From NCBI GenBank assembly GCA_964511665.1, contig CAZEHA010000007.1, positions 23,997 through 87,996 of the forward strand: DNA of 64,000 bases, given 5' to 3'. Of the stretch, positions 38,019 to 48,115 are shown in pieces (the first letter of the stretch is position 1; each line of letters starts with the position of its first letter). The notes beneath the pieces are model-generated. The model was given only the letters and a program-made list of their open reading frames with translations, did no database searches and was not told where the DNA came from. Source of the stretch: JAGOEF01 sp964511665 (GTDB taxonomy: Bacteria > Bacteroidota > Bacteroidia > Bacteroidales > ML635J-15). The translations under genes were made by a program, and so were the position numbers.

Positions 38019-41000
38019 ATGCTGAAAAAACACACACTCTATCTATTACTGATTTCGATGCTGGCAACATTCAATGTGTTCTCGCAATATTTAAGTCCGG
38101 TAAACCCATTGGTAAATCAAGTAATTCCATATTACAGTATCGATTTTGCATGGAATATTCATCCCGATGCTAGCACATATCATATTACAGTTGCAAGCGA
38201 CAGTGATCTTGGAAGCATACTTTTTGATGAAGAGGTTATTACCAATACTTTAACTCATGAAATTACAGGCGAAGACACTTGCTACTGGAATATTGTTGCT
38301 TACAATGGGTCGGAGATAATCATGGTCTCCGACACTATTATGTTTGTTGTTTTTTCTCCTTTAATTTTTTCGGGTGTTCAGGTCTGGCTTAATGGCGATG
38401 ATGTAGAGGCCGACGTAAACAACAAAGTAGCGGTATGGAACGACAAGAGTGACAATGCATTCAGCTTCGTTCAGGATGATGACGCAAAAAAACCTGTCCT
38501 TTTGAGTAATGGACTTAATGACTTTCCTTCGCTACAATTTGATGGCAACGATTTTTTAAGCGGAGGCGATATTCTCGATATTGCAAATTCAAGTTCCTGG
38601 TCGTTGTTTGTTGTGGGTAAATCGAATGCCTCCGACGGTACTTTTATCGCAAAATCGCTTGCTGCAGGTGTCCCCAACCGATGGGCTCTGTTTTATGAAA
38701 GTTCAAGTTTAACCTTTTTGTTCTCCGATCAGAATGGACAGGCTTTTCCGTTTGCTGCAGCACTGTCGCAGTATCATTTAACCAGCGTACATGCAAATCG
38801 GGCTGGGCAAAACCTAACGTATAGAATTGATGGGGTGCTAAAAACCTCTAATAATTCCATTTCGAGCAATACTTATAATTTCGACAGTCCCTACAGATGT
38901 CTTGTGGGGGGCTATTCTAATGGGGCAGACAATGGGGAAATTTATTACCTCAACGGTAATATCAGCGAAATAATCATCTATAATTCTCTGTCGGAAGATC
39001 AATCGCTTTTTGTTGAAAATATGCTACGCTACAAATACTACCCCACATTATACAAGGAGCCGGTGAGTCTTGGGTTCGATATCTTAATAGCTGACAATTT
39101 TTGCGATACAACCCTTGATGCCGGAGCAGGATTTTCACAATATTTATGGAGTACCGAAGAAAATACGCAGACCATTGCAGTTAATGAAACCGGTTTTTAT
39201 TCGGTAACTGTAACCGATTCGTATGGTGTTACTTCAAGCGATAATATTTATGTGTTGTATCCCGAAATAGGCTACTCGTTTGCCGACACTACCATTTGTG
39301 CCGGCGACGAAATCGTATGGGAAACCGGCCTGGGATCGTTCTACCACGAATGGAACACGGGATATAACGGAGGTAGTGCTCTAACAATAGGGGGCCCATA
39401 TCCCGAAGGCAATTACCGCGTTACAATTTATGATTTATCGGGATGCTGGGCAACCAGCGATTTAATCAATGTACAGGTTGATAACTTCCCGAATCAGATT
39501 TCGCTAGGTGCCGACCGCGATGAATGCTATGGAACAAATATTGGGCTGATTTCACCTCCTACAGGAATTGTGAGCTACCTGTGGAACGATGGCTCTACTT
39601 CATCGGTAATTTCTGCAACTGAATCGGGCAACTATCATGTTACCGTTACCAACAACAGGGGATGCCTGGGAATAGATACGGTAAATATAAGCATTTCGGG
39701 ATATGCTCCTATTGTTGATTTCGATGCCGACACTGTATGTTTAGGCGAAGAAACACAATTTACAAACCATACAACAATCACCCCTCCGTTCGAAATATCG
39801 GAGTGGAATTGGGATTTTGGCGACTCCGAAACATCCTATGAAGAGAATCCGGTTCATAATTATGATGCACCGGGTGTGTACATGGTGCAACTGTTTGCCT
39901 CTACCGATGCAGGGTGTAATAACTATTTTCAGAAAGAAGTTCTGGTTTTACCCAATCCCGAAGCTGGCTTTTCGGTTAATATGGGTTTGCATCATTGCCT
40001 CAATACCGAAGTTTCTTTTTTCAATGAGGCTACCGACCCGAATATTGTTGAATGGCACTGGAATTTTGGTGATGGCACGGAATCGTCGGAAGAGAATCCA
40101 CAACACGTCTTCACAACATCAGGTACTTTCGAAGTCTGGCAAAAAGTTACAAGCAGTAACGGCTGCAGCGACAGTACAATGCTCAGCTTAAATATAGATA
40201 CCGATTTTCAATTACCCGATGATTTTCATTGTCTTACCCCTGCTTCAGAAGCATATTTCTACAATTTGAATCCGTTGGTTAATTTCAGATGGACACTAAG
40301 TTCAAATACACTGTATTATCGTATCGAAATTAGCGATGATGCCGGGTTCGAAAACATTATATTGAGTTCTGATATTACCGACAACAGCTATTCACAAGCC
40401 ATTGCTGATACCGGCACTTATTACTGGAGGGTTTTCGCTTTTAATATGTGTAACGATTTCAATGAAACTGCCGTTGATAGCTTTTTTGTGCAACGTTTCG
40501 CTTCGTCCGACATGAGTTTTTGGTTAGATGCGTCAGAACAAATAAGTGTAATCGATAATAAAGTTACCACATGGCACGACAAATCGCAAAACAATTACAT
40601 TGGTTTGCAAGATAATGCCTTGTTCCAACCGCAATATTCGGTAAATGATTCTCTCATCAACAATCAAGCCTCGGTTCATTTCGAAAATCATTACATTAAC
40701 TTCGGCCCTGTTTTACCTCTCGACAGCATACGCGATTACTATATGTTTGTTAAGTACAATGCCTTCAGTAATTTTGGCTTTGTCATGTCGAAGGGTGTTA
40801 ATGGAGATGGCTCTTTTGCAGTAAATAACGAAGGAGATATTTGCAATATGAGGCTATATTACGATAATGTAATTACCACTACCGATTGGTGTATGCCCAT
40901 CGACAGCTTTTTTCTTGTAAACATAAGAATGTATCCCGAAGAAAGAATCGAAATATACCATAATCAAAATCAGGTTTATGGTATCGATATCAATGTCGAT

Positions 41001-43622
41001 TTAAGCGGCATCAGCGTTTTCGATCTTGTTGTAGGAAACACTCAGTATGGAGACTTTACTTTTCCATTGCAGGGCGAAATTGCAGAAATCATTATTTATG
41101 ATACCGTTCTCGACGATTCGCGAAGAGGCGAATTATTCAACTACTTTCATAATAAATATGCCCCCCCTGTTAATCTGGGTCGTGATGTAAATATCACTTA
41201 TAATTTCTGCGACACAACAATTTCTGCCGAAAAACCATGGTTTGTCGATTACAACTGGAGCAGTGGAGAAACCACTCCGAGTATTACGGTTAATGCAATG
41301 CAATCGGGGCAGTACTCGGTTACAGTTACCGATATTTTCGGGTTTACCAGCACCGACCAAATAAACGTGCAATACCCATGGGTAAATCAGATAAGCGACA
41401 CGGTGATATGTGTGGGGCAAACACTGCATTGGAATGCAGCTATTGATGGCGATTACAGCTACCAGTGGACTGGCGGATTGCATGCTCCGCAAATTTCGAT
41501 TACCGAAGCCGGCAATTATGGCTTTACCATTACCGACAACCTGGGTTGCGAATATCGCAGCAACATAGCCCTTGTGGGCGTTAGCTATTTTTCGGAATTG
41601 GTTTCGTTTGGCACCAACGACACACTGATGTGTATTGGGAATACACTGGGCTTGGTGTCGGGTGCTGACGAGGCGGTGTATTATATATGGCACAATGGCT
41701 ATCCATTCCCCGAAACCACTATAATTCAACCAGGGGTTTATTGCGTAACCGTAATCGACCAATACGGTTGCCAGGGATTCGACTGCATTAATGTAAGCAT
41801 ACAGGGAACAGCACCCGAGGCACTGTTCAGTGTTTCTAATACTTGTGTGAACAATCCCAGTGTTTTTACCGACCAAAGTATTCCGGCATCCGGAGCGATT
41901 GCTTCGCATGAGTGGTATATAGGCGGAGCTCTTGTTTCGGGCGAATCGCAGTTTGAGTATGTCTTCGCAGAGTCGGGAGTTTTTAATGTAATGCTGGTGG
42001 TTACCGCTGAAGACGGATGCCACGGCAATACTACACAGGAGGTTATTATCGGTAACCTGCCACAACCCGCTTTTATGCCTCTGGTAGCCTGTGCCGGTAA
42101 TGCCACAGTATTTACCGATCAAAGTACAGCCGGTGACGGCGACATTAGCAGTGTAACCTGGTTTTTCGAAAACATTCAGTCGGGCACAGGTTCCACAACG
42201 GTATATACTTTCGATGAAGCAGGTGTCTTTCCTGTGGGTATTGTTGTAGAAAATAGTTTCGGATGTATCGACTCGATACAAACAGAGGTCGAAGTAAAAC
42301 CTTCGCCCTTGGCAGTCTTTTTGGTTTCACCTGCTTGTGAGGGTAGTGAGGTTTATTTTGTTAATCAGTCGCAAGCCTTTCCCCCATGGGATATCATAGA
42401 GTATTCGTGGTGTTTTGGCGACGACAGCTATTCATCGGTGTCGAACCCTTCGCATATTTTTTCGCAACATGGCAACTATCAGGTTGTTTTATGCGTGCAA
42501 GCTCTAAACGGGTGCAGCGATACTATAATGCAAACGGTTCTTGTGAATGAGTTACCTGTTGCCGATTTCAATGGTACCGATGCATGTATGAGCACAACTC
42601 ATACTATCAGCGATAACAGCAGTATAGGCAGTGGAGCTATTGCGAGTTGGACGTATATCGTCGATAATATAGGTATTTACGAACTGCCTAATCCGCAACT
42701 AACATTTGAAGCAGAGGGTGAATATGAAGTTATTTATATAGTGCAATCAGATGCCGGGTGCGTCGATTCGGTGATTAAAACCATTACCGTGTATCCGTTG
42801 CCTGTTTCAGGCTTTAGTGCCGAGCCCTTATGGGGAGCGGCTCCTCTTATTGTAGATTTCACCAATAACAGCACAGGAGCAGAATCGGTATTTTGGAGTT
42901 TTGGTGATGGACAGCAAAGCAGCCTGATGAACCCTTCACATACATTCGATTCGGCAGGTTCCTATACCGTGGTGCTTACAGCAATATCATCGATGGCTTG
43001 TCAACACACATCACAAATACAAATAGATGCACTAGAGCCCATTGTTGATATAGCCTTGCTGAATTTGAACATAGTTAATGAAAACGGATTTTTGAAAGTA
43101 GCGTTCGATATTGTGAATGCCGGAGCATTGCCGGTAAACGACCTCGATATTGTTATGTCGGTAGCGCCCAATACCATAGTGCGTGAAAGCATAAATCAAC
43201 TGTTGTTTCAGGGAGAGGTGCTACACTATACTATGCAGCATAGCATTTTTGTTTATGGTAATGCGCTGCCCCCGTCGCTGTGTGTTGAAGCTGAAATAAA
43301 CGATTACCCCGAGTTGCGCGATGTGAATCGGGCGAATCAGATTCTTTGCGACATTCAAAGCAACAGCACACGAGTGTATGATCCATATCCCAACCCTACC
43401 ACCAATACGCTGCATCTCGATATTATTGCAACCGAACCTCTTGAGTGCATTGTCGAAATTTATAATTCAACAGGAATGCAGGTGTTGTCGCAGAATGTAG
43501 AAATGCCCTTACCACGCAATTACCATTTGCAATTCGACGTGTCGTTGTTCTCATCAGGCTTATACAATATTGTGATTAAACATTCCGATTTTCATGAAAC
43601 TAGGCAGTTTATAAAACTCTGA
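38019..43622 (+). CDS. 1,867-residue T9SS-sorted adhesin with LamG-like and PKD domains
   Basis: Signal peptide (about residues 1-22, ...FNVFSQ). The architecture is an internal duplication of [FN3-like, LamG/concanavalin-like, Ig-like, PKD] modules: FN3-like around 25-110 and again around 750-825; LamG-like around 125-345 and 830-1045 (both open with W-L-[ND]-[GA] and K-V-[AT]-x-W-[NH]-D-K-S); Ig-like Cys-containing strands (WSSGETTPSITV, SVTVTD); PKD domains with the WDFGD/WNFGDG/WSFGDG motif (about 608, 688, 1470, 1627). A late beta domain (about 1680-1770) precedes a type A sorting signal (PYPNPTTNTLHL ... EIYNSTGMQVL ... GLYNIVIKH). Likely cell-surface glycan-binding or adhesion protein. 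It starts 55 bp after the acyltransferase gene. Confidence 0.9.
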   Translation: MLKKHTLYLLLISMLATFNVFSQYLSPVNPLVNQVIPYYSIDFAWNIHPDASTYHITVASDSDLGSILFDEEVITNTLTHEITGEDTCYWNIVAYNGSEIIMVSDTIMFVVFSPLIFSGVQVWLNGDDVEADVNNKVAVWNDKSDNAFSFVQDDDAKKPVLLSNGLNDFPSLQFDGNDFLSGGDILDIANSSSWSLFVVGKSNASDGTFIAKSLAAGVPNRWALFYESSSLTFLFSDQNGQAFPFAAALSQYHLTSVHANRAGQNLTYRIDGVLKTSNNSISSNTYNFDSPYRCLVGGYSNGADNGEIYYLNGNISEIIIYNSLSEDQSLFVENMLRYKYYPTLYKEPVSLGFDILIADNFCDTTLDAGAGFSQYLWSTEENTQTIAVNETGFYSVTVTDSYGVTSSDNIYVLYPEIGYSFADTTICAGDEIVWETGLGSFYHEWNTGYNGGSALTIGGPYPEGNYRVTIYDLSGCWATSDLINVQVDNFPNQISLGADRDECYGTNIGLISPPTGIVSYLWNDGSTSSVISATESGNYHVTVTNNRGCLGIDTVNISISGYAPIVDFDADTVCLGEETQFTNHTTITPPFEISEWNWDFGDSETSYEENPVHNYDAPGVYMVQLFASTDAGCNNYFQKEVLVLPNPEAGFSVNMGLHHCLNTEVSFFNEATDPNIVEWHWNFGDGTESSEENPQHVFTTSGTFEVWQKVTSSNGCSDSTMLSLNIDTDFQLPDDFHCLTPASEAYFYNLNPLVNFRWTLSSNTLYYRIEISDDAGFENIILSSDITDNSYSQAIADTGTYYWRVFAFNMCNDFNETAVDSFFVQRFASSDMSFWLDASEQISVIDNKVTTWHDKSQNNYIGLQDNALFQPQYSVNDSLINNQASVHFENHYINFGPVLPLDSIRDYYMFVKYNAFSNFGFVMSKGVNGDGSFAVNNEGDICNMRLYYDNVITTTDWCMPIDSFFLVNIRMYPEERIEIYHNQNQVYGIDINVDLSGISVFDLVVGNTQYGDFTFPLQGEIAEIIIYDTVLDDSRRGELFNYFHNKYAPPVNLGRDVNITYNFCDTTISAEKPWFVDYNWSSGETTPSITVNAMQSGQYSVTVTDIFGFTSTDQINVQYPWVNQISDTVICVGQTLHWNAAIDGDYSYQWTGGLHAPQISITEAGNYGFTITDNLGCEYRSNIALVGVSYFSELVSFGTNDTLMCIGNTLGLVSGADEAVYYIWHNGYPFPETTIIQPGVYCVTVIDQYGCQGFDCINVSIQGTAPEALFSVSNTCVNNPSVFTDQSIPASGAIASHEWYIGGALVSGESQFEYVFAESGVFNVMLVVTAEDGCHGNTTQEVIIGNLPQPAFMPLVACAGNATVFTDQSTAGDGDISSVTWFFENIQSGTGSTTVYTFDEAGVFPVGIVVENSFGCIDSIQTEVEVKPSPLAVFLVSPACEGSEVYFVNQSQAFPPWDIIEYSWCFGDDSYSSVSNPSHIFSQHGNYQVVLCVQALNGCSDTIMQTVLVNELPVADFNGTDACMSTTHTISDNSSIGSGAIASWTYIVDNIGIYELPNPQLTFEAEGEYEVIYIVQSDAGCVDSVIKTITVYPLPVSGFSAEPLWGAAPLIVDFTNNSTGAESVFWSFGDGQQSSLMNPSHTFDSAGSYTVVLTAISSMACQHTSQIQIDALEPIVDIALLNLNIVNENGFLKVAFDIVNAGALPVNDLDIVMSVAPNTIVRESINQLLFQGEVLHYTMQHSIFVYGNALPPSLCVEAEINDYPELRDVNRANQILCDIQSNSTRVYDPYPNPTTNTLHLDIIATEPLECIVEIYNSTGMQVLSQNVEMPLPRNYHLQFDVSLFSSGLYNIVIKHSDFHETRQFIKL

Positions 43623-43708
43623 TAAAATTGAGAAAATTAATATGCCTTATTGCAAAATATCTGTTAGTTTTGCGATACTTTAACCGATGATGTTATTTTT
43701 TCTCTTAC

Positions 43709-45610
43709 ATGAGCGATGCAATAAAACATGAGTGTGGTATAGCTATTATAAGATTGCTGAAACCATTAGACTACTACCGCGATAAATACGGATCGTGGCA
43801 ATGGGGGATGAACAAACTCTATTTGCTGATGGAAAAACAGCATAACCGAGGGCAAGACGGTGCCGGAGCGGTATGCATAAAAACCGATCTGGAGCCGGGA
43901 GAAAAATACATCAGCCGTTATCGTTCTGTTCGCATCAATCCGATTCAGCATATTTTCGAACAAATAGGCGAGAACCTCACTATAGCCATGGCTGCCGGCG
44001 ATTTCGACCAAACAGACTGCATCCAGGCAAGGCACCGTGTCGATTTTGCCGGAGAGTTATACATGGGGCATTTGCGATATGGCACGTTTGGCAAAAACGA
44101 AATAGAATATGTACACCCTGTTATAAGGCAAAACAACTGGCGCTCCCGTACTTTGGTGATGGCAGGCAATTTTAACCTCACCAATGTTGATGAGTTGTTT
44201 AGGTACCTGATAAATTTCGGACAACATCCACGCGACTACTCCGACACAGTTACTGCCCTCGAGATGGTAGGATTGCATTTAGACGAAGAAAACCAGCGCC
44301 TGTTCAGAGAATATAAGAATAAAGGCATTCCACACAAAGAGATTTCGTTCCAGATAGAGAAAAACATTGATTTGTGTAAAATTTTATCGAGTGCCAGTCA
44401 GGATTGGGACGGTGGATATGCCATGGCTGGTATGCTTGGGCACGGTGATGTGTTTGTAGTTCGCGACCCATGGGGTATAAGACCGGCATTCTATTATGCC
44501 GACGACGAAATTGCAGTGGTTGCTTCTGAACGCCCTGTAATTCAAACTGTTTTCAATGTGCCTTGCGATAAGGTTCATGAAGTGCAGCCCGGTCATGCTC
44601 TTATTGTACGAAAGTCTGGCGAAGTCAGTCACAAATTGATTAGGGTCCCACGTGAAAAAACACCCTGTTCATTCGAAAGGATATATTTTTCGCGCGGTAC
44701 CGATAACGAAATATATAACGAACGAAAAAGACTGGGCGAGTATTTAGTGCCTAGAATTCTCGAAGCTATCGACTACGATTTCGAGAATACCGTGTTTTCG
44801 TTTATTCCAAACACTGCCGAAACCGCATTCTATGGAATGCTTAAAGGTCTCGAAAATCATCTGTTGCAGCGTAACAAGAAAATTATTGCCGACAATAGAG
44901 AACACCTCGACGATGCTATGCTCGACAAACTGTTCTCGCTGAGGCCACGTGTAGAAAAAATTGCAGTGAAAGACGTGAAGCTTCGAACCTTTATCAGCAA
45001 CGACGAAAGCCGAAACGATCTGGTAAATCACGTGTACGACATTACCTACGGAACCATTGTACCCAACAAAGACACTCTTGTAATTATCGACGACAGCATT
45101 GTGCGTGGCACCACTCTTCGCGAAAGTATCCTCAAGATTCTCGACAGGCTTCAGCCCAAGCGAATTATTATTGTGTCATCGGCTCCACAAATTCGCTACC
45201 CCGACTGTTACGGCATCGATATGGCAAAATTAGGCGACTTCGTGGCATTTCAGGCGGCCATCGAACTGCTTAAAGAGAATGGTATGCAAGTTTTAATTGA
45301 TGAGGTATACGAAAAGTGTAAGTCGCAACAAAATCTAGCTAAAGAAGAAATTATTAATTACGTTACCGAAATATACCAACCATTCAGCTTTGAGCAAATA
45401 TCTGAGAGAATAAGTGTGATTATTCGAAATTCGTCAATCAAGGCCGATGTATCGATTATTTATCAAAGCGTAGAAGATTTGCACCGTGCTTGTCCTAACA
45501 ACCATGGCGATTGGTACTTTACCGGAAACTACCCAACACCCGGAGGAAACAAAGTAGTAAACACTTCGTTTATTAATTTTATAGAAGGAAAAAACCAGCG
45601 TGCTTACTAA
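43709..45610 (+). CDS. PurF-like amidophosphoribosyltransferase, long Bacteroidota form
   Basis: 633 residues, against about 460-510 for typical PurF. A class-II glutaminase domain begins near the N-terminus (KHECGIAII, with Cys9 as candidate nucleophile after removal of an eight-residue propeptide). NRGQDGAGAV and GHLRYGTFG are glutaminase motifs. The phosphoribosyltransferase half carries VIIDDSIVRGTT (about 452-463), the PRPP loop that PurF uses to make 5-phosphoribosylamine in purine synthesis. Extra residues lie between the domains and at the C-terminus (HGDWYFTGNYPTPGG). The Bacteroidota form may be a second paralogue rather than the pathway enzyme, so the substrate is uncertain. It is convergent with nfu, 17 bp apart. 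Confidence 0.8.
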   Translation: MSDAIKHECGIAIIRLLKPLDYYRDKYGSWQWGMNKLYLLMEKQHNRGQDGAGAVCIKTDLEPGEKYISRYRSVRINPIQHIFEQIGENLTIAMAAGDFDQTDCIQARHRVDFAGELYMGHLRYGTFGKNEIEYVHPVIRQNNWRSRTLVMAGNFNLTNVDELFRYLINFGQHPRDYSDTVTALEMVGLHLDEENQRLFREYKNKGIPHKEISFQIEKNIDLCKILSSASQDWDGGYAMAGMLGHGDVFVVRDPWGIRPAFYYADDEIAVVASERPVIQTVFNVPCDKVHEVQPGHALIVRKSGEVSHKLIRVPREKTPCSFERIYFSRGTDNEIYNERKRLGEYLVPRILEAIDYDFENTVFSFIPNTAETAFYGMLKGLENHLLQRNKKIIADNREHLDDAMLDKLFSLRPRVEKIAVKDVKLRTFISNDESRNDLVNHVYDITYGTIVPNKDTLVIIDDSIVRGTTLRESILKILDRLQPKRIIIVSSAPQIRYPDCYGIDMAKLGDFVAFQAAIELLKENGMQVLIDEVYEKCKSQQNLAKEEIINYVTEIYQPFSFEQISERISVIIRNSSIKADVSIIYQSVEDLHRACPNNHGDWYFTGNYPTPGGNKVVNTSFINFIEGKNQRAY

Positions 45611-45627
45611 GGCTGATTGTTAGTTTT

Positions 45628-45858
45628 TTATACCGAAACCACTTCTTTTACCTCAGGTACATCCTGTATCAGTTTAGCCTCTACTCCCAGTTTTAATGTT
45701 TGGATGCTAAAAGGGCATGAACCGCAGGCACCCAGCAGTTTTACCTTTACCACCATGTCATCAGTAATCTCAACTAAGCTGATGTCGCCACCGTCGGACT
45801 TAAGATAAGGACGAATTTCTTCGATCGATTTTTCAATTTTCTTTTTTAGTTCTTCCAT
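45628..45858 (-). CDS. NifU C-terminal-domain (Nfu) iron-sulfur scaffold
   Basis: 76 residues. The Nfu fold with its CxxC cluster-binding motif GACGSCPFS (about residues 41-49) and the usual opening IRPYLKSDGGDISLVEI. Nfu carries [4Fe-4S] clusters to apo-enzymes. It follows the Mrp-type ATPase by 9 bp, so the two form an Fe-S cluster delivery pair. Confidence 0.95.
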   Translation of the reverse strand: MEELKKKIEKSIEEIRPYLKSDGGDISLVEITDDMVVKVKLLGACGSCPFSIQTLKLGVEAKLIQDVPEVKEVVSV

Positions 45859-45867
45859 GTTGTTTGC

Positions 45868-46974
45868 TTATTTATTTGTAATCTCAACAATTTTGGTTGG
45901 CTCAATGTTCATATTTCGGTGCTCAACCTGTTGCACTACATTGGCTGCCATGTTGCGGAATGCCTCGCCCAACATACCATGGCTGAGTGAGGTGCCGGGT
46001 TGTCCCGAATCGCCCGATTCGCAAATCGATTGTACCAGGGGTATTTCGGCCAGAAGTGGAATATTCATTTCTTCGGCCAAATGTTTCCCTCCATCTTTCC
46101 CAAAAATATAATATTTGTTTTCGGGTAATTCTGCGGGGGTAAACCAGCTCATATTTTCGACCAGACCAAGAACAGGCACGTTGATACCCTTAGAAGTGAA
46201 CATTTGTATGCCTTTACGAGCGTCGGCCAAAGCTACTTGCTGTGGTGTTGTAACTATCACGGCTCCTGTTACGGCAATGGTTTGGACCAAAGTGAGGTGA
46301 ATATCGCTGGTTCCCGGAGGGGTGTCGATAATCAGATAATCGAGTTCGCCCCAGTCGGTTTCCAACAACAGTTGCTTTAAGGCTCCCGATGCCATTGGGC
46401 CACGCCATACCAACGCGTTGTTGCCATCTACAAAGAAACCTACCGACAACACCTTAACCCCGTATTTCTCGGCAGGAACTATCCATTCTTTCCCATCTTT
46501 TTCGATAGTATCGGGTTTGTGATTTTCGAGGGCAAACATTTTGGGTATACTCGGACCAAAAATGTCGGCATCGAGAATGGCTGTTTTGTAACCATCTATA
46601 GCCAGAGCAATAGCCAGATTGGTAGCAATGGTCGATTTACCAACACCTCCTTTGCCCGAGCTAACGGCAACAATGTTTTTAATGTTGTTGAGGGGTTTGG
46701 TTTCCGGTTTTGGAGGAGCCTGTGGCTTAGCCACCGAAGTACCTACAAGCACTTGGTATTCGGAACCTACAAGCTTGGTTAAAACAGCTTTGCAGTTTTT
46801 CTCGATACTGCCCATAAATGGATCGGTTGCTTTTTCGAAGCTGATATTCACTTCTAATTTATTGTCTTTTAGGGCAACGCGTTGTACCATCCCCAAATTA
46901 ACAATGTTATCGTTTTTGCCGGGATGTTGTACCTCTTTCAAGTGTTCTCTTACAGTTTCAATTGAAATACTCAT
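45868..46974 (-). CDS. Mrp/NBP35-family Fe-S carrier ATPase
   Basis: 368 residues. An N-terminal DUF59/MIP18-like domain (about 1-85) precedes a deviant Walker A P-loop SSGKGGVGKSTIATNLA (about 104-120), the DADIFGPS motif and LIIDTPPGTSD. The ATPase loads and transfers Fe-S clusters. The usual CxxC near the C-terminus is absent: the ENMSWFTPAELPENKYY segment occupies its place, as is common in Bacteroidota Mrp proteins. In an operon with nfu immediately downstream. Confidence 0.93.
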   Translation of the reverse strand: MSISIETVREHLKEVQHPGKNDNIVNLGMVQRVALKDNKLEVNISFEKATDPFMGSIEKNCKAVLTKLVGSEYQVLVGTSVAKPQAPPKPETKPLNNIKNIVAVSSGKGGVGKSTIATNLAIALAIDGYKTAILDADIFGPSIPKMFALENHKPDTIEKDGKEWIVPAEKYGVKVLSVGFFVDGNNALVWRGPMASGALKQLLLETDWGELDYLIIDTPPGTSDIHLTLVQTIAVTGAVIVTTPQQVALADARKGIQMFTSKGINVPVLGLVENMSWFTPAELPENKYYIFGKDGGKHLAEEMNIPLLAEIPLVQSICESGDSGQPGTSLSHGMLGEAFRNMAANVVQQVEHRNMNIEPTKIVEITNK

Positions 46975-47056
46975 GATGAAAATTTTTACAAAATTATTAT
47001 ATCTGTGTTTTTACTACTGTTTTGTGTTCATGTTAAGCAACCACTTTGTTGTTTTT

Positions 47057-47398
47057 CTATTTGTCTGCAGCCGGATCCCAAAATAAACTATCGAAATTGA
47101 CTACCCTGTTGTTTTCTATTTCCACTCCTTCGCTACGAAGCAAATCTTCCATAGCTGTTGATGAAAAAAAATGATGTTTCCCTGTCAGCATACCGTTTCG
47201 GTTTACCACCCTGTGAGCCGGTATTCCCGGCTTCGAGTGAGAAGCATTCATAGCCCAACCAACCATGCGCGACGATTGGGGCGAACCAATATACGAAGCT
47301 ATTGCTCCATAGGTGCTTACCCTTCCGTATGGGATGCATCGAACAACATCCCACACCGACAAAAAGAAATCGTTATTACTCGTTGTTTTCCGATTCAT
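47057..47398 (-). CDS. MGMT-fold alkyltransferase-like protein without catalytic Cys
   Basis: 113 residues from the ATG at 47398; the frame extends further upstream into trmB, but this start overlaps trmB by only 23 bp. It has the DNA-binding domain of O6-alkylguanine transferases (IPYGRVSTYGAIASYIG, SSRMVGWAMNAS) and the active-site region reads PAHRVV where MGMT enzymes have PCHRV. The Cys is thus Ala, the mark of ATL proteins that bind O6-alkylguanine and recruit nucleotide excision repair instead of dealkylating. Length fits ATL proteins. Confidence 0.88.
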   Translation of the reverse strand: MNRKTTSNNDFFLSVWDVVRCIPYGRVSTYGAIASYIGSPQSSRMVGWAMNASHSKPGIPAHRVVNRNGMLTGKHHFFSSTAMEDLLRSEGVEIENNRVVNFDSLFWDPAADK

Positions 47399-48101
47399 TA
47401 TTTTCCGGTTCCAGAATAACACAATCGTCGGGGAGTTTAAAGCACAGGTATTTAATAGTTCTTCCCTCGGCCAGCCACATGTTTTCGTAAAATGTTTTAA
47501 CACCTAGCACAGCATCGTGTGGTCTTTCAGAATACACATCGAGGACTAAATCGACAAGGGGCAAGCCATTTAACTCGATAATTGCCCGCGTATAATTAAA
47601 CAATTCATCGTCGTCGGTCTTCAGATGCACAATCCCATTGTTAATGAGCATTTTTTGATAATAGCTTAAAAACCTTGCCGAAGTAAGCCGTTTTTTTATT
47701 CTTTTTTTTCGTCGCAACTGAGGGTCAGGAAAAGTTATCCATATTTCTGACAGTTCATTCTTGGCAAAACAATACGGTGTGAATTCGATACGCGTTCTTA
47801 CAAAGGCCACCTGCTGCAGTTGCATTTGTTCTCTGGTTTTTGCCCCGCGCCATAGGCGTGCCCCCTTTATGTCGACTCCGATATAGTTTTTGTTGGTGTG
47901 CAATTGCGATAGTGCAATGCAATAATCGCCCTTTCCACAACCAAATTCTGCAACAATGCTGTTGCTGTTACCAAAAAAAGCAGCATTCCATCTACCTTTC
48001 ATTTCGAAATCGGAAAGGGGAATTTCCGAAAACACAGGTTCAAATACGTGATTAAAGGTTTTATTCTCGGCAAATTTTGCCAGTTTGTTTTTTCGCGACA
48101 T
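47376..48101 (-). CDS. trmB: tRNA (guanine-N7-)-methyltransferase
   Basis: 241 residues. Methylates G46 of tRNA with S-adenosylmethionine. The SAM motif is VAEFGCGKGDY (about 50-60), then IGVDIKGARLWRGAK, and the TrmB-specific WITFPDPQLRRKKRIKKRL (about 122-140) with the catalytic Asp-Pro. An acidic C-terminal tail (EPENNESENNE) is present. It overlaps the ATL gene and lies 14 bp downstream of the PSP1-GldH gene. Confidence 0.96.
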   Translation of the reverse strand: MSRKNKLAKFAENKTFNHVFEPVFSEIPLSDFEMKGRWNAAFFGNSNSIVAEFGCGKGDYCIALSQLHTNKNYIGVDIKGARLWRGAKTREQMQLQQVAFVRTRIEFTPYCFAKNELSEIWITFPDPQLRRKKRIKKRLTSARFLSYYQKMLINNGIVHLKTDDDELFNYTRAIIELNGLPLVDLVLDVYSERPHDAVLGVKTFYENMWLAEGRTIKYLCFKLPDDCVILEPENNESENNE

Positions 48102-48115
48102 GGTACTTTGTGAAA

